From assembly GCA_936450465.1 (NCBI GenBank), contig OW388296.1, forward strand, positions 17,774,526 to 17,838,525: DNA of 64,000 nucleotides, written 5' to 3'. Positions 44,270 to 53,898 of this stretch are shown here, one piece after another. Both the position numbers and the translations under genes were made by a program. Every line of letters begins with the position of its first letter. The stretch's first letter is position 1. The notes beneath the pieces are model-generated. The model was not told the DNA's origin. It made no database searches and saw only the letters and a program-made list of their open reading frames with translations. Source of the stretch: Gibbula magus (taxonomy: Eukaryota; Mollusca; Gastropoda; Trochida; Trochidae).

Positions 44270-44637
44270 GGTTCTGGTGTGCTACCTTGCCAGTACTTGT
44301 CTACGGTATAGAGCTGGATCAGTATCAGACCATTAGGGAAAACTGACCTAAGCTCGGACACCACCCAAAGTCGCCAAAGGACACTTTTCCTGGAACGATA
44401 TCATTTCCTATACTGACCTAATGAAGGTCGGCCATTACTGTACTGGTATACCGTGTCACTGAGTGACCATTAGATCATGTCATTACCAGAAAGATATCAT
44501 TTCCTATACTGGGGGTGAAGTAGTTCCGTCAACCAATCAAAATGCAAGTTTTATTTAGAAAAACTGTAATTCCAATGACCATTATGAAAACTTTAATACC
44601 CGGCATATTTTTGCCCGCTTGGGTAAGAATTTACCAG
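44270..44637. other. Non-coding stretch
   Basis: No recognised feature; two 'gatatcatttcctatactg' copies (about 44395 and 44492) form a local direct repeat. Confidence 0.5.
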
Positions 44638-44942
44638 TACGCTTTTGATTAAACGTAATTATTTATACTTACCTGTTGACTAGACCCACTATGCCTACCT
44701 CCTCTCTAGGTATGCTAGTTCAACCTTAACACAGACGAAACTTGAACAGTGGAGTAGGGGATGCGTAAAATCCCTATCCAAGGGCGGTAAGTCTGCATGG
44801 TCTCGTGACGTCACCACCGGAAACCTCACTCTCCGAACAGTCCCAACAAGGCAAGACAGACCAAGCGGGGAGGATGGGCGGGCCTAGCGCGTAGGTCTAG
44901 TCAACAGGTAAGTATAAATAATTACGTTTAATCAAAAACGTA
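44638..44942. repeat. Inverted repeat of about 50 bp at the DIRS 3' side
   Basis: The left arm 44638-44687 (GATTAAACGTAATTATTTAT..ACCTGTTGACTAGACC) is matched by the inverted copy at 44893-44942. Part of the sequence (TCTGTTGACTAGACCTACTA) recurs as a direct copy at 44962-44981. Such a combination of inverted plus direct complementary pieces recalls the unusual termini of DIRS elements. It could alternatively be a foldback inserted in the DIRS tail. Confidence 0.7.
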
Positions 44943-45297
44943 CTATTATTTAAATACCTATCTGTTGACTAGACCTACTATGCCTAGAATCCCACTGCAT
45001 GGAGGCGGGTCAGTAGATATGTGGTAGAGACGAGACCAGCAACAAACCCTGAGTGTAAGCTAACCTACGAGTCCTCCACCCTGTGGTGAGGACAAGGCAC
45101 AGCCCGGGAGATATCATCTCTACCGCTGAGCGGATCGAAGAGACAACCCAGCCATTCAACTTCTGATCAACACACTGCCCCCGACCCCAACGGGGAGGGG
45201 GTGTCAAAAGCGAAGCTAAAGAACAAAACAACAGACAAGGAGCAAACAATGCAAACAAAGTTTATTACAATGAGCATCATAAGACCTGCGGGGAACA

Positions 45298-46290
45298 AGC
45301 TCCTAAGAGGACTGACCCCTTCTTGGTCTGGTTGGGGGGACCACCTTCGTCTGAGCGAACGCTTGTGGACCCAGCCTAGAGATGCCTTCGAGATCTGCTG
45401 TGGAGACATCTCGTAGGTAATGGTTGGCGAAAACCTTTGAGGAACGCCAAAAACACCCCGCCATGACGTCCGAGACCGCGATATTACAGTGGTAAGCCAT
45501 CGTGGCTGAAACTGCACTGATCTCATGCGGGTTGGAACGCGAAGGAGGAGGCAGGTCATCGGCCTTGTACGCATCAATGACAGCCGACCTCAGGTACACC
45601 CCCAACGCTCGCTTATCTAGCTCTTTGGTGCTCCTCGGCGAGTGAGGCAAGAACAGACGACGCCTGCCATCCCTCAGCTTGCGGGTACGCTGCAGGTACA
45701 CCCTCAAAGCCCTAATCGGACACAGAGAGAGATCCACCTCTCCTGAGTCAGAACCCAGAGCCGGAATAGAGAAAGTACGGCCAGCCTCATCAGCTGCCTG
45801 GTTTTTGCAGACAAAGTCGGGAGCTAAACCAAGTAAGGCTGACCCCCCTCCCTGACCTCAAAGCGTAGAAGGTCCGCCTGCAAGGCATGGATCTCAGAAA
45901 TCCGAGCTGCAGAGGCCATGGCCACCAGAAAAATGACCTTGATGGTGAGAGGGAGGAGGGGTACGTCGAAGAGCGGTTCATACGTATCGGAGCGAAGATG
46001 ATTGAGCACAATTGCTAAGTCCCACTCAGGTGGACGAAGCTTCGTCCTGCCGTCAGCAGAACGGAAGGTTTTAACAAGGCCCTTGAGGACCGACTTATCT
46101 AACCCTGGCGACGTCTTCCTGAGAACGGAGAGGATAGCAGACATGATGGTATTAATTGATGACGCCTTAAGATGCCTGGTGTTGCGTAGGTACACTAAGT
46201 ACTCCGCAACCTGAGGAACTGAGGCCTCTGCCGGGATGAAATCCTTCTGAGCACAGAAGGAGGCGAAGGCCATGAGAGGTAGCTATGGCA
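45298..46290 (-). pseudogene. DIRS tyrosine recombinase, box II arginine changed to serine
   Basis: The N-terminal half (46273-45824) reads AEYLVYLRNTRHLKASSINT, then the core start with ASAARISEIHALQ (R of box I visible in AARISE). A frameshift near 45835 leads to LAPDFVCKNQAADEAGRTFS and VDLSLCPIRALRVYLQRTRK. The C-terminal part reads NPHEISAVSATMAYH then AGCFWRSSKVFANHYL, the last with the expected nucleophile Tyr. DIRS recombinases normally have HxxR; here the fourth position is Ser (codon AGT), one base from Arg. So the enzyme is doubly damaged. The product would have integrated circular cDNA. Confidence 0.85.
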
Positions 46291-46321
46291 TTGGCGACGC
46301 ACCTTGAGTAACCACTGCTCC

Positions 46322-47140
46322 TTAACCCTCTCTTAATACAAGCCAAGTGTGACGGCAGAACACCTGAGGGTTCTCTCGTAACCTTCCGCTTGGCCTGCTG
46401 AGGAGCAGATCTCTCCGTGGCTGAATCGGAACAGGTTCCTGATGACAGAGCCGCCGGAGAGGAACGAACCACGGTCGGGCTGGCCACCAAGGGGCGACCA
46501 GAAGAAGTCGAAGAACCCGAGTTGTCCCTATCTTGGCAACCACTTGGGAGAGGATGGCCGGCGGCGGAAAAGCATAGGCGTCCATCCCCTCCCACCCTAA
46601 CGAGAGCGCATCTAAGCCCATCGCTAGCGGGTCTGGTACTGGAGAGACATAGGTTGGCAATTGGTGATTGAGACATGTCGCGAACAGGTCTATCAGAGGC
46701 GTGCCGAACTGGAGACACAACCCCCTGAAGACTACCGGGTTCAGTTGCCACTCCGTCGGGGGAGGGGCATCTGGTCGCGACAGCGCGTTCGCCAAGATGT
46801 TCTTGGCACCTGGAATGTGGACTGCTCGAATGTCCAGGTCCACTTCGTCCACCAGCTCGAAGAGCCAGAGCGACACGCGTAGCAGAGACTATGCCCTGGT
46901 GCGCCCCCCACCCCTAGGTGGAGGCGTCTCCAAACAGGTGAGCTTAGGGGGGACGAGGGCAAAGTGGAACCCCGGAGAACACACTCTCGTCCACCCGCCA
47001 CCAAGCTAGGAAGCGATGGAGATCTGGGGTCAGAGCTATGGCGTGACGGCAACGCGTCTCCCTGATGTGGGGATTCAGGAACACCTGTAATGGGCGGAGG
47101 AACAACCTCCCCCTGCGGGTCAGGTCCTGAGCTGACGTTA
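46322..47140 (-). pseudogene. DIRS RNase H region and linker (broken)
   Basis: The minus frame from 46876 gives DLDIRAVHIPGAKNILANAL then SRPDAPPPTEWQLNP, IDLFATCLNHQLPTYVSPVP and GWEGMDAYAFPPP. This is the RNase H-proximal region typical of DIRS and related polymerases (HIPG..N..AD.LSR, here NAL). Upstream frames near 47000-47140 (RRGRLFLRPLQVFLNP) are the connection from the lost reverse transcriptase. Frameshifts join the parts. The region 46167-46320 (LACIKRGLRSSGYSRCVANA) leads to the recombinase. Confidence 0.8.
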
Positions 47141-47149
47141 GCAACTCTT

Positions 47150-47300
47150 TGCAACTGTTTCGCGATTTCGTGTCGCTGTTTCGCGATTTCGTGTCGCTGT
47201 TTCGCGATTTTGTGTCGCTGCTTCGCGATTTCATGTCCCTGTTTCGCGATTTCGTTTTTATTTTTTCGCGATTTCGCGATTTCGTGTTGGAAAGTTAACA
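47150..47300. repeat. CGCGATTTCGTGTCGCTGTTT minisatellite
   Basis: About six or seven imperfect units of 18-21 bp with TTTCGCGATTTCGTGTCGCTG content (47157-47295). It directly borders the DIRS truncation point. Confidence 0.88.
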
Positions 47301-47374
47301 CGAAATCAAATGGCCCCTCTCTATGGTGGCTGATTTTTGCCATTCGCGTCTTCGCTACTTCGTGTTATTAGAAT

Positions 47375-47605
47375 CTAGTGCGAAATAGCGAAGTGGCGAT
47401 GCGAAGTAGCGAAGACGCGATGCGAAGTAGCGAAAATGCGATGCGAAGTAACGAAAAGGCGATGCGAAGTAGCGATGCGAAATTGCTAAATAGCGAAGAT
47501 TTTTGCTTCGCTACTTCTCATCGCCACTTCGCTACTTCTCATCGCCACTTCGCTATTTCGCATCGCCACTTCGCTTCTTCGTTCCATCGTGTCTTCGCTA
47601 CTTCA
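47375..47605. repeat. Inverted pair of GCGAAGTAGCGAT minisatellites
   Basis: The left half (47379-47500) repeats GATGCGAAGTAGCGAA. The right half (47507-47600) repeats its complement form TTCGCTACTTCTCATCGCCA. The two halves can pair into a long hairpin of about 230 bp. Open frames reading MRSSE and HFATSHR are artefacts. Confidence 0.85.
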
Positions 47606-47741
47606 TATACAGCTGCTGAACAAAAGTTTGTTTAACTATGCAAGATTTCCTACGTAATGTCATGATGTGAAACAGATTGCTCTACCGATTGATATCATAT
47701 ATACGTGTTAAAACCAATGCTCACTGTCACTGAAATAGCCG

Positions 47742-48230
47742 TTGATGTTGATTTGGCTAAAATATGTAGTTAAAAGCAAATTAAAAGATATGTTTCAGCA
47801 AAATTGGTTATCAACAATTGAAAATTCTTCCAAAGCAACTATATACAATATCTTCAAAAATCCATCTCTCCATTTTGAACAATACCTACATTTTTTAAAC
47901 TACAATAACTTGTTAAGATTTCGAACAGCTAATCACTTTCTGCCAATCGAGACCGGTAGATGGATAAATATCCCAGTTCATGAAAGAAAATGTACTCTTT
48001 GTAATTTAAACGATCTTAGGGACGAATTTCATTATTTATTTGTTTGTCCTATATTACAATCAGAAAGAGAAAACTATATTCACAAATATTATTACAATAG
48101 GCCAAATATGTACAAAATGAATATTTTATTTAATTCTAATAAGCTAGGAACTTTAAACTCTCAATTTTTTGTAAAATCATTATGTCTTTGTTCACGAAAT
48201 AACTTTTATAATCATATGTACCTTTACTGA
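47742..48230 (+). pseudogene. LINE C-terminal domain fragment
   Basis: 162 open codons, without frameshifts. It contains LLRFRTANHFLPIETGRW, then CTLCNLNDLRDEFHYLFVCP: the C-x2-C, DEFH and final C-P pattern typical of the LINE polyprotein terminus. The family is close to the decayed minus-strand LINE at 100-2720 (YRTCNHNLPIEVGRW). The start codon is not meaningful because upstream coding is lost. Confidence 0.78.
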
Positions 48231-48348
48231 AAACACCAGCTCAACATACCTATTATATTGTATATTGTATCAATGTATATATGTTTTATGTACCTCTTAT
48301 GCTGCTGTTTGCAGCCTGAGTTCTTGAATAAAGTTCAGTTCAGTTCAG
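47742..48348 (+). mobile_element. LINE 3' fragment with (GTTCA)n tail
   Basis: This contains the terminal coding part of a non-LTR retrotransposon (next entry), a short 3' UTR with AATAAAGTTCAG, and a GTTCA/TTCAG repeat tail at about 48330-48348. The rest of the element is absent, so this is a strong 5' truncation. Confidence 0.75.
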
Positions 48349-48644
48349 TCAATGCTCATGACTTTACAATAGTTACATACATTTAGAGCATATACATAGC
48401 CTGTATATTCATAGATAACCCACTAACATAGATGTAAGACACACTCTTCTTCCTGTAGTATGTAATTATCTAATCTTACCTTATCTTTATAATCTAAATT
48501 ATCTTACATGATCTTGTGGTTACATTGGTTTCATGCATTATGTCTATTATAACGCTGCGATATAAATATAAATTATTAATTAACTATCAATTTTATGGCA
48601 CGTAAACGGTATTTACGGCCTAGACCATATGATTCGACAACTGG

Positions 48645-48716
48645 GCCAATACGGACAAACTGGGTCAATACGAGCAAAAAACTGGGCCAATACGAGACAA
48701 ACTGGGCCAATATGAG
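48645..48716 (+). repeat. Short repeat of ACTGGGCCAATACGAG
   Basis: Four imperfect copies of aactgggccaatacg with 19-24 bp spacing. The word gggccaatacgga also occurs in the hairpin at 48895-49032, so the two may share an origin. Confidence 0.75.
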
Positions 48717-48894
48717 TCTGAGCATGCGCAGACGCACATTTGGTGAAAGCCCGAAGCTATCGCTTCAGAACTTTGACCCATGATATCTGTTCACCAATCT
48801 TGATCATAATTATTATTTCAATATTTATATATATAAATGAGATGTTAAGTGTTGTGCAAATAGAATAAAAAGAGGTCAATTGATAAAATTGTCA

Positions 48895-49032
48895 TTAATT
48901 AAGTATTTCCGTATTGGCCGACTTACAGGTCCTCGGTCCGTTGTATTTTTGTCACTGAGTCCCTGCATGCGCAGTGTTAAACACAACGGACCTCGGACCT
49001 GTAACAGGGCCAATACGGAAATACTTAATTAA
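48895..49032. mobile_element. 138-bp foldback MITE
   Basis: The left arm TTAATTAAGTATTTCCGTAT..GGCC..ACAGGTCC..CGGTCCGTTGT is matched by the right arm ACAACGGACC..GGACCTGT..GGCCAATACGG..ACTTAATTAA. The loop is short. The ends are AT-rich (TTAATTAA), so the target duplication is ambiguous. Confidence 0.8.
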
Positions 49033-49248
49033 TAACATCATAATATTGTCCAAGTGTCCTGATATCATATATTTAGATACGAGATGATTACAGTTTCAAA
49101 CATTAGGGGACATCCTGCTAAATTGGGATTTTAGAATCCCCATTGCTCCTATATAATCCTCTGATTGGCTAATCAGATTCTGCCGCGTATCGTTGAAGAA
49201 TGGCAACTCATCGCTATATATATGGCATGTATTTTGTCAGACAATTAA

Positions 49249-49441
49249 AGGGGCAGTAGCACGTTTTTTTGCAAATTTTATTTTTGCAAATTTCCCATTT
49301 ATAATGATAGTTTATGCCATTTATATTTACTTTAGAGGGTAAAACATTTTATTACACAAACCAATTATCCGTAGCGGTAAAAACGGTGTTGCGTATAAAG
49401 CAAAAATTGCATGGCGGTCATTTTATTGTGAACACATTTTA
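49249..49441. mobile_element. Partial copy of the 355-bp TTAA MITE, opposite orientation
   Basis: TTAA at 49245-49248 followed by AGGGGCAGTAGCACGTTTTT matches the complement of the right end of 39573-39927. The similarity runs on through tttatgccatttatatttac and ggtaaaacatttta to about 49441. The other terminus is missing. Confidence 0.8.
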
Positions 49442-49669
49442 CATACTACTCAGTGACATGAACACTACGGGGTAAAATGCACGCGCTACAGGGAAATGAA
49501 CGCTACGTAGTGAAATGTACATAATTCGGTTACAAGAACATGATGCAGTGAAATGAACACTTCGCAGGGAAATGCACGTGACTCAATGACAAGAGCGTGA
49601 TGCAGTGAAATGAAGACATTGTTGTGGACGATAGAATCATTACGGAATAACAATGTCCTTCTCATCGTA

Positions 49670-50705
49670 CGAGGGGCGCTCAATAAAGCTTTCCCCCTGA
49701 CCAACTACTCTTAACCGGAAGAAGTAGAAATTTCACATGTGATATGTAGCATGTCTCCATAGGTCAAGTAATGTCTCATACTTTTAAAATATTCATTCTT
49801 TCTGTCAGCACAGGTCTTAGAGTTAGAGTAGAGTAAGGTGTACACATGGAGGTACAGAGTACAGAGCGGTTATCAGGTTTTTATTCTTGAAGGGTCGTAC
49901 ACCAAAGGAGACTTTTGATGAGATGAAAGAAACTTATGGAGAGATGGTCCCATCGTATGACGTTGTCAAACACTGGCATCGTCAGTTCAATTGTGATCGG
50001 ACCTCCGTGGAAACAGCTTCAATTCCAGGTCGACCCCAGTCAGCCATTGACGATGACTCTATCAGGCAAGTGGAAGCTGCAATTTTGGAAGATCGCCGAA
50101 TTACTGTCCATCAACTTGCCCAAGAAAATCCTTCAATGCCATTTGCCAGTTGTCAGCTCGGTGGATGCCCCGACTGCTCACACCTTTCCAAAAACAGGAA
50201 CGAGTCAAAAGTTCTTTTAGCAATGTGCCAAGAAAACCAGGATACCTTTTTCGACAGACTAATCACACAGGATGAGCATGGGTCCGTCACTATGACCCTG
50301 AAAGCAAAATCCAGTCAAAGCAGTGGAAACTACCAAAACCGAGAGACAGGACAATGCTCCTGTCCACAACTAACGTGTAGCTCAGACGGAAGCGCAGGCC
50401 TGTGGCTATGAAATACTTCCTCACCCACCGTATTCTCCTGACCTTGCACCATCTGATTACTTCCTCTTCCCAAACATGAAGTCATTTTTGAAAGGCACTC
50501 GTTTTACTGATGATGAAACCCTCTTTAATGAGGTCAAGTCCTGGGTTTTGACAAGATCTGATGCCTTTTACAAGAAAGGCCTTGAAGGCTGCATCAAGTG
50601 ATAAGAAAAATGTGTCTCAATGTGTGGTGGCTATATGTAGAGAAAGACTAATAACTGTACCAAGTTTCGTTTCTTTTAGTAGAAATTTTTATTGAACGCC
50701 CCTCG
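49670..50705 (+). mobile_element. mariner (Tc1/mariner) element, defective
   Basis: Inverted ends CGAGGGGCGCTCAATAAA (49670) and TTTTATTGAACGCCCCTCG (to 50705), with TA at 49668-49669. The right TA is mutated to CA. Length is about 1.04 kb, shorter than the usual roughly 1.3 kb, because internal parts of the transposase are deleted. Confidence 0.9.
49887..50600 (+). pseudogene. mariner transposase
   Basis: The first 80 or so residues are the paired-like helix-turn-helix DNA-binding region: KGRTPKETFDEMKETYGEMV, then PGRPQSAIDDDSIRQVEAAI (minor-groove GRPQ motif). A deletion around residue 90-100 removes the part before the first catalytic Asp. Then FFDRLITQDE is seen with the first catalytic region, followed by frameshifted traces of the YDPE block. 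The 3' end reads HPPYSPDLAPSDYFLFPNMK, the expected YSPDLAPSDYFLFP block with the last catalytic Asp. Many breaks make it inactive. Confidence 0.88.
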
Positions 50706-50709
50706 CATA

Positions 50710-51098
50710 TCTCTGCAATCGAGCATTCCACTTTTGTTATTTCACAACGGTTTCCATGGATTTAATCACATGGTGTCGTCACAGTGTAATTGATCAGCTA
50801 GCTGGTGACTAAATAAGTGATTTCTTGTGATTATCGTGTCTGAAATCTACACGCGTGTTGACAAAACGTCGCTTGTGTGGGAGCGATGTGACGTCAGGAA
50901 TAAAATCATGATATATTTGCATGGACATAAAAGGACAGACTGAGTGCATTAGAGTAGACCAATACTTACTGATATGAATTATTAATAGGCCTACTGTGAA
51001 TGACAAACCTATTTATTAATGTAACTTGAAAACATAACGAGATATTTATAACTGTTTGTTTCGTGCAGTATGACAGCATTATTTTCAACGTACACCAT
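50710..51098. other. Non-coding stretch
   Basis: No gene or repeat recognised between the mariner and the next foldback. Confidence 0.55.
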
Positions 51099-51490
51099 TT
51101 TCCTCATCCTCGGTTACCCATGGTTTTATATATGCTCCGTTACTCTCCACTATATCACCCATGGGAAACCTTATCAGGAGAATCTGTACTCAAATTACAC
51201 GCCCTTGGTCGGCGTGAGCCAATCAAACTGCTACGCAGCTTGGACCTGCGAACCAATGACAATTCATATCACTTCGTTTCAAAGCAAGCGAGGTCATTGT
51301 GTTAGCATCCGTCGCCGGTTATCTCCCTTGACCATTTCCGTCTTATCCCATTGAGCATTTTCTTTTGTTACTGACTTCGTCACGCCGGCCAAGGGCGGGT
51401 AATTTTAGTACAGATTTCTCTGATAGAGTTTCCCATGGGTGATATAGGGGGGCTTATATAATACCATAGGTAACCGAGGATGCATTTTCC
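51099..51490. mobile_element. About 390-bp foldback element with roughly 110-bp arms
   Basis: The left arm (51099-51220) contains ATCCTCGGTTACCCATGG, TATATCACCCATGGGAAAC and ATTACACGCCC. The right arm (51383-51490) carries the complements GTTTCCCATGGGTGATATA and AGGTAACCGAGGAT. The spacer is about 160 bp. Open frames on the two strands are arm artefacts. Confidence 0.83.
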
Positions 51491-51865
51491 TTTGAAAATT
51501 CAAATAGAAATACCACGATAATCCGAAAATAGTGTAATGTTTCCCTTTCCCCACGGTGTAAACTTGATGACTGATTGACACATCGATACTATTGAAGTAT
51601 TCTGAAATGGCATGCATGTAGTGTACACCTCGAAACATGTTCTGCAGCAACACGCAACAAGCACAGTATTGTCAATTCTTTCCAGCCTTTATCAAATCAA
51701 ATCATCATACAATTATAGCATTTTTTGTTTTTGAAGAAGCAACATACAGATAAGTATTTTGATATTTTATGATAATTCGAAAAGCAATTATCATGTCGAC
51801 ATCCAGGATTTAAATTTTTCTAGACTTGATTTGATTTCGAATACTTCTTTAGTATCAATATCTGA

Positions 51866-52003
51866 CAGTGGCGGATCTAGGGGGGGGGGGGGGGGGGGGG
51901 GGGGGGTCCGGACCCCAAAATTTTTGGCATTGGCTGGTATGGGAAAACAATTGTGGACCCCCCCCCCCCCCCCCCCCTTTCAAAATTCCTGGATCCGCCA
52001 CTG
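51866..52003. mobile_element. 138-bp MITE with 27-G and 20-C runs
   Basis: The ends CAGTGGCGGATCTAG and the complement CTGGATCCGCCACTG enclose a run of 27 G (51880-51906) and a run of about 20 C (51958-51977). CAGTGGCGGATC ends are seen in MITEs of many animals, which I treat as background knowledge. A 5-bp direct repeat, tctga, flanks it at 51861-51865 and 52004-52008. Assignment to hAT is uncertain because 8-bp duplications would be expected. The G and C runs can pair with each other as a stem. Confidence 0.82.
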
Positions 52004-52089
52004 TCTGATGTATGAAGAGGAACCTTTTAGACCATATTTTACAGTCTGGGAATTCAAACAATAAACCAATGGGGTATTAATGTATACAC

Positions 52090-52269
52090 TTAGCTCATTG
52101 AATTATATTTATTTAATTTACCTTTACATAGTATAGTTACATATCGTTATGGGAAAGCATTTGTCTAAATGATTAATATAAAAATAACTTCGTGTGGTTG
52201 ATTTGGTGTCATATAGGTAATTGTATATTTAAACACTTCACTTATAGAGAGAGGACTTGAAACTAGCTG
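52090..52269 (+). repeat. 180-bp direct repeat, left copy, flanking the LINE
   Basis: Identical by eye, base for base, to 55591-55770. It begins ttagctcattgaattata and ends gacttgaaactagctg. The interpretation as an exceptionally long target-site duplication is inference. Confidence 0.93.
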
Positions 52270-52272
52270 AGA

Positions 52273-53898
52273 GTAGAGAGTATTGTTGTCAACTCTGATT
52301 ATGTCATAGCTATCAAACTTAGCAAGTGTAACTATTGTGATGTTTACGTCATTGCTTGTCGGCTACCGTCAACTAATGTATTGCATGCAACTTACTGTAG
52401 TGCTCTATGCGAGTTGTTAGATTTGTATGACTACTTATCTGAAAGGGGTTTAACTTTTATTCTAGGCGATCTAAACTCTGACATATGTAAGCGCCAGCTA
52501 TCTCACAGAGACAAGATCGTGAAGGCTGATCTATTAGACAGATATCTTGTTAATGCACTTAAAATACTACCTACATCCTCAGTGGGATATACGTGTAGGT
52601 CGAAAAATAATCTGCTAAAAAGTATGATTGATTACATACTTATACCATCATGCCTAAGCAGATCTGTTTCTAGTGCAACGATAGATGACACTTGTCCTTT
52701 TAGTGTATCGGATCACCTACCTTGCTCTGTATCCATAAGTATTCCAGTGAAGGAAACCTTTAAGAATGTGTCAATTGGCATTCCTAAGTGGAAACTAGCT
52801 AATGAAAATGATATCAACTCTTATCAAAGATTACTAGAGGACTTCTTGTCTTCTCAGAATGCTTCTCAGTTAGATTTCAGTCAGCAAAATAGTATAGACC
52901 ACTACAACGATATGATAAGTTCTGCTTTATTGTATGCATCCACTAATGCTATACCTCGCAGTAATTATAGACCATATTTAAAACCTTTTTGGAAACCTAA
53001 TAACTTAAATGATGCTCACTATGAAATGCGAGTAGCTAGGCGTGAATGGATTAGAAGCGGGAAACCCCGTGAACATGACTCTGAAGAACGTTTGGCCTAT
53101 AAATATGAAAAACGAAAATTTCGACGTTTGCTCCGGAAATCAAAACGATCTTATAAACATGAAATGTTAAAGGAAATAGAAATATCTGCTGAATTGGACG
53201 TAAATACGTTTTACAAAACTGTTCGAAAGCAACGAGCAGTAGTTACAAATACATCTACACTTGTTTACGGGGATGAAATCGGCTCAACGCCATCGGAAGT
53301 ATGTAAAATATGGGGCAAATACTATGCTGACCTAGCTCAACCACATGAATCAGAAGCATTTGATGTTCACTTCAAAAACCATATATCTAAATTAGTTCGG
53401 GATATTAATAACAGCAGTGAGGACTACGATGATGATCTAGAGAGAAACTTTCTATTTCATGAGGTGAAGGATGTTGTTAAGTCTCTCAGCAAAAACAAAT
53501 CCCCTGGTCCTGACAAAATTACCAACGAGCATATTATATATGCAGGCGATGTATGCATTAATCATATTTGTAAGCTCTTCAACCACATGATTGAATCTCA
53601 GTATGTTCCATATGACCACAGACTTGGAATGGTAATATCAATTTACAAGGGTAAGAATGATAAAACTGACCCACGAAACTATAGGGGTATCACCTTAACA
53701 TCTTGCCTCGGCAAATTATTTGAAAAACTGTTGCTGAGACGGATTGAAAATAAATTACTTGAAACAAATCCTGAATTCCCTGATAAGCTACAATTTGGAT
53801 TTCGTAAAGAACACGGAGCAATTATGTCTGTGTTTACTCTCATGGAAAGTATTCAGTATATAATCATAGAGATTCCCCTGTGTTTGCAGCCTTTCTAG
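52273..53898 (+). pseudogene. LINE endonuclease (3' part) and first RT half
   Basis: This reads from an internal point of the APE-like endonuclease: LTFILGDLNSDI (GDxN motif), MIDYILIPS, then SVSDHLPCSV (SDHxP motif), so the C-terminal half of the nuclease is kept and its N-terminal half truncated. After about 200 linker residues the RT begins: KSLSKNKSPGPDKITNEHI, DPRNYRGITLTSCLGKLFEK and LQFGFRKEHGAIMSVFTLME. It ends out of frame at 53898 because about one base is missing near 53865. The downstream RT frame opens at 53880. Numbered from the methionine at 52381, the frame has 505 codons. Confidence 0.88.

Larger units (their letters stand above)
44638..47145 (-). mobile_element. 5'-truncated DIRS-type retrotransposon
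   Basis: Minus-strand coding for an RNase H region followed by a tyrosine recombinase, the downstream gene order of DIRS elements, which integrate by recombinase rather than by DDE integrase. The reverse transcriptase is missing because the element breaks at about 47145, where CGCGATTTCGTG minisatellite begins. Several frameshifts are present. The 44638-44985 repeats probably belong to its 3' terminus. Confidence 0.82.

Noticed and set aside
46002..47371. Plus-strand frames of 70-113 codons
   Set aside because: Antisense shadows of the minus-strand DIRS coding region or of the CG-rich minisatellite.
51063..51354. Two membrane-protein-like frames (80 and 94 codons)
   Set aside because: They fall within the arms and spacer of a foldback element and have an inverted counterpart on the other strand.
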